64,000 bases of DNA from Terfezia claveryi. Lineage: Eukaryota; Ascomycota; Pezizomycetes; Pezizales; Pezizaceae. The translations under genes were made by a program, and so were the position numbers. The stretch's first letter is position 1, and the number at the start of each line of letters is the position of its first letter. Of this stretch, positions 59,467-64,000 are shown in pieces. Below the pieces are notes generated by a model. It did no database searches. It was not told the DNA's origin and saw only the letters and a list, made by a program, of their open reading frames with translations. The stretch is from positions 372,001-436,000 of the forward strand of contig WHUX01000026.1 in the NCBI GenBank assembly GCA_015179025.1, read 5' to 3'.

Positions 59467-61776
59467 ATGCCTGCCTCTCCTCCCGCAGTGGACCCCACTC
59501 CTCCAGATCCCTCCGAAACCCCCCTGCACTGGAATCGGGAACATGTGAAAGAGTTTCTCCACGTTAACCAGGAGGAATATGAAGGATATTAGACTCATTC
59601 ACATGAACAATGTCCGTGGACGTCATTTCCCAAACCTGACCAAAGAAGAGCTTATGACGTCATGCAAGTTGAACATTTGGTGGGGCAGTAACAGTGATGG
59701 AGGCTCATCGCTCTCGTGGCCAAGCCACAACAAGGTACAGTAAGTCCCTATTGTGCTAGCATATTTTGTCTACGCTAATGGCTCGATCAAGGACTCCGAT
59801 ACACAGGTATGGTTCAAGTAACTACGATGGAACAAAATAAGCTCTAATATGTGTCAATAGACCTCCATACGGTTGTGCAGCAAGTTTCCACCGAGGTGGA
59901 GATGTATTGTAATCCTTCTATTTGTCAAAAATTGCCTTTCATGTTTGTTGGCGCAGTGCCAAATGAACGTTTTGATGTCGACGAAGACCATTTGAGTATT
60001 ACGGTCGGGAGAAATTTCAGGAATTATATGATGCTGCAAAGTCCATGAGGTTTCGAGGAACACGAAAGTATTTCTTGCATGGCACCCTCGGCGCAGGAAA
60101 GTCATACCTCCTCGCCGCGCTGGCATGCTTATTGATGAAGGAAGGAATTAAGGTGGTTTAGCTGCCAGATTGTCGTGAGATGTTGGCTGACGTATTTGGG
60201 TATCTTCGCCAGGCGTTAAGGTTAACCTTCACTGGAAGAGCGCGATACAGTTCTATCCTCGCGAGCTGTCAAGATACCAAAGGGTTAATGGAGTTTTGTT
60301 CAGTGGCTTCAGAGGAAGTTCGCCTTCTATTCATCGTGGACCAGGTCAATGCTTTAGATCCTCAAGATGAAAGGACGGATCGTTTTTCGCTAGAGGCGAA
60401 GAGGCACGTCAGGATGGTTTTAGATACCATCACCGCCCAACATATGAAAATGACGAGTTCCAGTGGGAACTATGTGCATGCCCTCCATGATAAGTATAGA
60501 CAGACTGGCGAGAAACGGATTCATCTTTATGGTGGAGTCACCAAGGTAAAATCAACAAGTACTATCTCCCACTTGATCCTAATGAATAACTTATGGTAGG
60601 TTGAAATGCAAAAATGGTGGTTAGCTAATCGGCATAAATTGCCATTGGAGCTTCGCAATGAGGATCGAGCGGAGATGGAAGGGATACTTGGGAATCTACC
60701 AATCCTCTTGAACGTCCTACTATACGTAAAATTGGACAATAAAGAGGATGAAGACCCTATGGATTATGACCAGCAACTTTCTCAGATCCACGACAAATTG
60801 AAGGATTCCCAGCAAGTCAAGGAAATGGTTGCAAACATTCTTGTATTCGCTGAGCGTCAAAGCAAGAAGTTGAGGGATACGCTCGAACTTTTAGTGTATG
60901 TCTGGGTGTACTCATGCGATTCCCCAATTCAAGGAAACTAACACTCTTTTCTATAGTTACAGAAAAGCCCTGGGCGCTTGCCTGACAGAGAACGACATTG
61001 CTGAGAGCGCCGAGGACCTCCTGAACTGGAGACATTTCTATGTTGAGGAGGGTGTCGGAAAGTCAACCTGTGGCATTGCAAGGAAGGTGGCAGCTGGATT
61101 TCTCCAGCAAGTGTCCGCTGGGAGTACCTTTTTGACTCCCAAGTGGTATAACAGCTTGAGGCTAGCTGGACCAAATCCCTCGGTACTTGGGTTCTTCACG
61201 GAGCAGATGATCCTCAGTTGGATCTCTCAGGTGGGGTGTCCCGATTTGGGGCCCAGCTTCGCAAGGCCATCAAGAGTGGTAGTTTTTTCGGGAAAACTAC
61301 CAAAAATAAGCCTTGATATTGGCTTCTCATTGTACATTCCAACTGCTTTCAATTTCCAGGCAGTAGATGCAATTATGGTATTTCGATTAACGACACCAGG
61401 ACAGAGGCGATTGTGGTTGGCGTGCAAATCACGCTGTCTACAAGCCATTCTGATTCGGAGACCACCTCCTTTCAGGACTGGCAATGGTGGCAATCGGTGG
61501 TTGATTGTCCAATGGTGGCAATCGGTCGTTGATTGTCCTAAAGTCAGTTTTGGCTTTCTTTGGGTGCTGGAAGAGACAACTGGGAAGGTGGAGATGGAGG
61601 AAATCCCCATGGGTGAGAGGACATTGCGGGGGGTCAAAAAAGTTTGGCACCCACCTTTTACAAGGGTCCACATATCTGTGGAGAATATCAGTAAGGATAT
61701 TGGCGCCAAATTGCGCGCCGCTCGTGCCAACCACGCATTGAACGACGAACTTCCTATCTCACGTCGCTTTCTGTAG
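59467..61776 (+). pseudogene. Crinkler (CRN)-family NTPase-nuclease-like gene, inactivated
   Basis: Order of recognisable parts: Pro-rich start and HWNREHVKEFLHVNQEEY (N-terminal helical module), LPFMFVGAVPNERF, Walker A YFLHGTLGAGKS, Walker B LLFIVDQVNALDPQDERTDRF, HALHDKYRQTGEKRIHLYGG, then GIARKVAAGFLQQV, NPSVLGFFTEQMILSWIS, LYIPTAFNFQAVDAI and FGFLWVLEE. Introns (60546-60599; about 60899-60956) are still well formed. Lesions: frameshifts near 59585 and 59990, stop TAG at 60159-60161, a 1-bp loss near 61378 and a 28-bp tandem duplication at about 61490-61545. Crinklers are fusion-type effectors of oomycetes and fungi with P-loop NTPase and nuclease-like parts. Lesions are few relative to length, so the loss is fairly recent. 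Confidence 0.85.
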
Positions 61777-63337
61777 CCAAACAAGGGAGTTGTTGAATGA
61801 ACGATGGGAGAATGAGGGGGGTTTGTTTGAAAAGTACGGATATGGAGTCATAATAATATGAATGAGCGAGATGAATGAGTGGTGTAATAAGATATCAGTA
61901 GAGAGGGTACTTGTACATACTGCGTAAACTGTCAAAAGGAACCCCGGTCAATGCCTTGGCTTAAACATTTTCTCAATATGATTTTCTCTCCCGTGCTAGG
62001 AACTTACCTCGATTTGGTCGAAGATGTAAGGCAATTCTGTTGGTTGCCTCGAAAGTTGACTGGGGATCTATTTCGAAAGACTATGCATTATTGTTGATGA
62101 TGCAACTGGACTATTGTTGTCGCCGGGCAATTGCCCTTCCGCGGTAATTTTCAAGAACCGGTTCTTAACTTCGAATGTGCCCCGGGGTCTGCATACACCA
62201 TGTCCCGCAACGGCCAGCACGACAACAATCAGAACCGACATCTATCAGTACTGCTGATGGTTTAGTCTCAATATCACCTAGAGTATATCTGAACCCCAAC
62301 TAGCCTCTAATATATGCATACTAAGTATACATTAAACCTATTCTGGGGTGGGTTGCTGATGTACAGTAGTGCTAATTACAACCAGAAACTATGCTAATTG
62401 GTCTGGTTGCACAAGTGCTATTGCATAAGTAGTCTGGTTGGCATTTAGCTATTGCAAACAAACTGCTGGTCAATGTCGTACAATAGAGGTATTCTGCAAC
62501 CTTTTGCTCACCCTTGGTTGTGGTAATGCAAGTGCATGGATTTCTGCCTGTACATATAAGGAGCAGTCACCTTGGCTACAAGAAAAGTGCATTGCAGCAT
62601 TGGCATATTTTTTGGCCATATTACCTAATTTGTATGTAATATTAGTGTGTTAGGGGCGAGCTAGTGATCACAGTGATATCTGTCGGAATATCGGTATTCG
62701 AGGGTAGAGTCACTTGCTCAGGCCTAACTGGGCTGCACGTAAGGGTGCGAAGAATAGATTCATTCAAAAGTAACCCAGCGATACAAGACTCCGCTCGAGT
62801 CTTAAAGAGCAATAACTAGATACAAGACGTGGGTATACAGTCCATTCCGGAATTGCAGGGCCGTTCCGGAATGGCAGAAATGTGCACTTTGGGCAATATA
62901 TGAAGGCAAATTGAGTGGAAACCGAGTCTTTGATATTTTATACATAACAAAAGCTCAAACCTCAAATAAGTGCGATGACATCAAATACGTCATGGCCGAA
63001 AACTACTCCTTTCCCATGATGATTTTGCGAGCAAGAAAACAGTGCGTCATTGCGTAGCTCATATTCATTTAATGCCTTCCATCGCAGATTGATTGCTGGA
63101 AAATCACCTGCTGGGGCCTTCAAGTTTGGATCTCGGAGGTATGCGATACCTAGGTGGTTCTTCTTAGTCACTACTATGTATTTGAATTGGATTATTAGGG
63201 ATTACTTCTCAAAGGCGAGCCGAGATTTACTACTTATTGTATGCAAATACTCTTCAATTGCACTTCGAGATGGAGTGGAACCTAGGGGGTGAAACTGAGC
63301 CAAATCAAACAACCGCCATTATCTTCGGCAAATAATA
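61777..63337. other. Intergenic, no gene supported
   Basis: A minus-strand frame at 62962-63200 gives a fluent sequence (NHLGIAYLRDPNLKAPAGDF, INLRWKALNEYELRNDALFSC) of unknown family, without a start or partner exon. Two copies of a GTCTGGTTG(G)CA motif at 62401 and 62430 belong to the dispersed 15-mer. ATTCCGGAAT-type palindromes recur at about 62853, 62871 and 63473. Confidence 0.4.
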
Positions 63338-63358
63338 TTATAGTAAGAGCGAGAGTGT

Positions 63359-63402
63359 CACGATATGCTGGTAATGTCGCGGTATGCTGGTAATGTCGCG
63401 GT
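63359..63402 (+). repeat. Two tandem copies of a 19-bp unit
   Basis: (G)ATATGCTGGTAATGTCGCG followed by GTATGCTGGTAATGTCGCG. Confidence 0.7.
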
Positions 63403-63662
63403 GCGCAGAGTATGTTGCGTTGTTGTGTTGAACCGTTAAACAAAGAAATTTACAGACTACTAAAACTTTCAATTCCGGAATGGACCGGATTCCGCAACGG
63501 ACCAGAACATATATATAGGAAAGCGGGGTTGACTTCAGGCCACCCACCATTGGATGGCGCCAGCCCGGTCTATATAATCTCAGCCGTGACAGTTCTCCCT
63601 CTCTGCTAGAGGGCGTCCCGACCGACCAACTTCATCAACCCTGATTCAATGCTCACATACTT

Positions 63663-63795
63663 TATTGGCCTGACCCCTAATCCAACCCGGATGTAGGCAC
63701 CTCAACGGTATTGCATGCTCTGGTGCTCATGTGTAATGGCCTGACTGCCTACTCCAACTCGGAGATAGACACTTCAATGGTATTGCATGAGTCCA
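63663..63795 (+). repeat. Two copies of a ~55-bp repeat, 72-bp period
   Basis: GGCCTGACCCCTAATCCAAC ... CCTCAACGGTATTGCATG is repeated as GGCCTGACTGCCTACTCCAAC ... CTTCAATGGTATTGCATG. It lies just left of the inverted-repeat partner at 63838. Confidence 0.7.
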
Positions 63796-63837
63796 ACTAA
63801 GATCAACATCCTAGTACTGCGGTGGGTGGCCACGCGG

Positions 63838-63945
63838 AAAAGTCTCTCACCGCAGCACGCAATGGGTATTTAGAATTTTTGACTTCTTCTTTCGGTAACA
63901 TTGGATCGTTGCCTTTTTGAGAAATCACACAGGTAGTTGATCGAG
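63838..63945 (-). repeat. Right member of the inverted repeat with 57475-57560
   Basis: GCGGAAAAGTCTCTCACCGC, GCAATGGGTATTTAGAATTT and TTTGAGAA...TCGAGACTAG are the inverted version of the block at 57475. The window ends 55 bp later, so the full extent cannot be seen. Confidence 0.65.
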
Positions 63946-64000
63946 ACTAGTCCTTTTTTAGCCCATACCTTTTCCGGTATCTCCCAGTCTACCCTTTTCG

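Noticed and set aside
62962..63200. Minus-strand frame with fluent sequence (INLRWKALNEYELRNDALF)
   Set aside because: No family recognised, no ATG start and no neighbouring exon; kept only as a note.

Overview
The window looks like nuclear DNA of a filamentous fungus. Protein genes are broken by short GT-AG introns (about 40-120 bp), coding islands sit in long AT-rich intergenic stretches, and the gene families are fungal expansions: TPR-CHAT, DUF2235 hydrolase, HSPA12-type Hsp70, F-box, AIG1-like GTPase and Crinkler. An ascomycete, possibly of the Pezizomycetes, is my guess; the sequence alone does not settle it.

Layout. 1-0.8 kb: 3' end of a ZNFX1/NFX1-type gene with an RZ zinc finger (+). 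0.8-7 kb: repeat-rich DNA without clear genes. 7-8.1 kb: unknown membrane protein (-). 12.7-14.6 kb: a nearly perfect fold-back element with a 10-bp target duplication (Mutator-like). 16-17.2 kb: an IFI6/IFI27 (ISG12)-like gene and a decayed tandem copy of its 5' end. 17.6-19.1 kb: six-hairpin glycosidase-like gene. 21.5-28.4 kb: three genes, a coiled-coil protein with duplicated N-terminal exons (-), an AIG1-like P-loop GTPase (-) and, divergent from it, an HSPA12-like Hsp70 (+). 30.1-31.9 kb: F-box gene (-), with a decayed copy of part of it at 33.1 kb. 34.2-35.6 kb: a remnant of a DUF7923-type gene split by a short hAT element. 38.3-43.9 kb: a very large TPR-CHAT protein (-) with about 28 near-identical 135-bp repeat units. 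44.3-46.3 kb: a long-TIR, TA-flanked fold-back element with a smaller pogo-like MITE nested in it. 51.5-54.9 kb: a nine-exon gene joining a DUF2235 hydrolase, a degenerate GTPase domain and a glycine/alanine-rich hydrophobic tail. 55.9-57 kb: LINE pol fragment. 57.8-59.4 kb: a third fold-back element, one arm of which holds a complete SINE-like insertion while the other arm keeps the empty site. 59.5-61.8 kb: a Crinkler-family pseudogene. The rest to 64 kb shows only repeats.

How the genes may fit together. Several genes belong to families linked in fungi, animals or bacteria to innate immunity, self/non-self recognition or regulated cell death: ZNFX1-like, ISG12-like, TPR-CHAT protease, AIG1-like GTPase, DUF2235 hydrolase with pseudo-GTPase. 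No operon-like unit can be shown. I read the window as an accessory region rich in such genes and in their decayed copies, kept mobile by fold-back DNA transposons and a SINE-like family whose 3' end carries two covarying hairpins.
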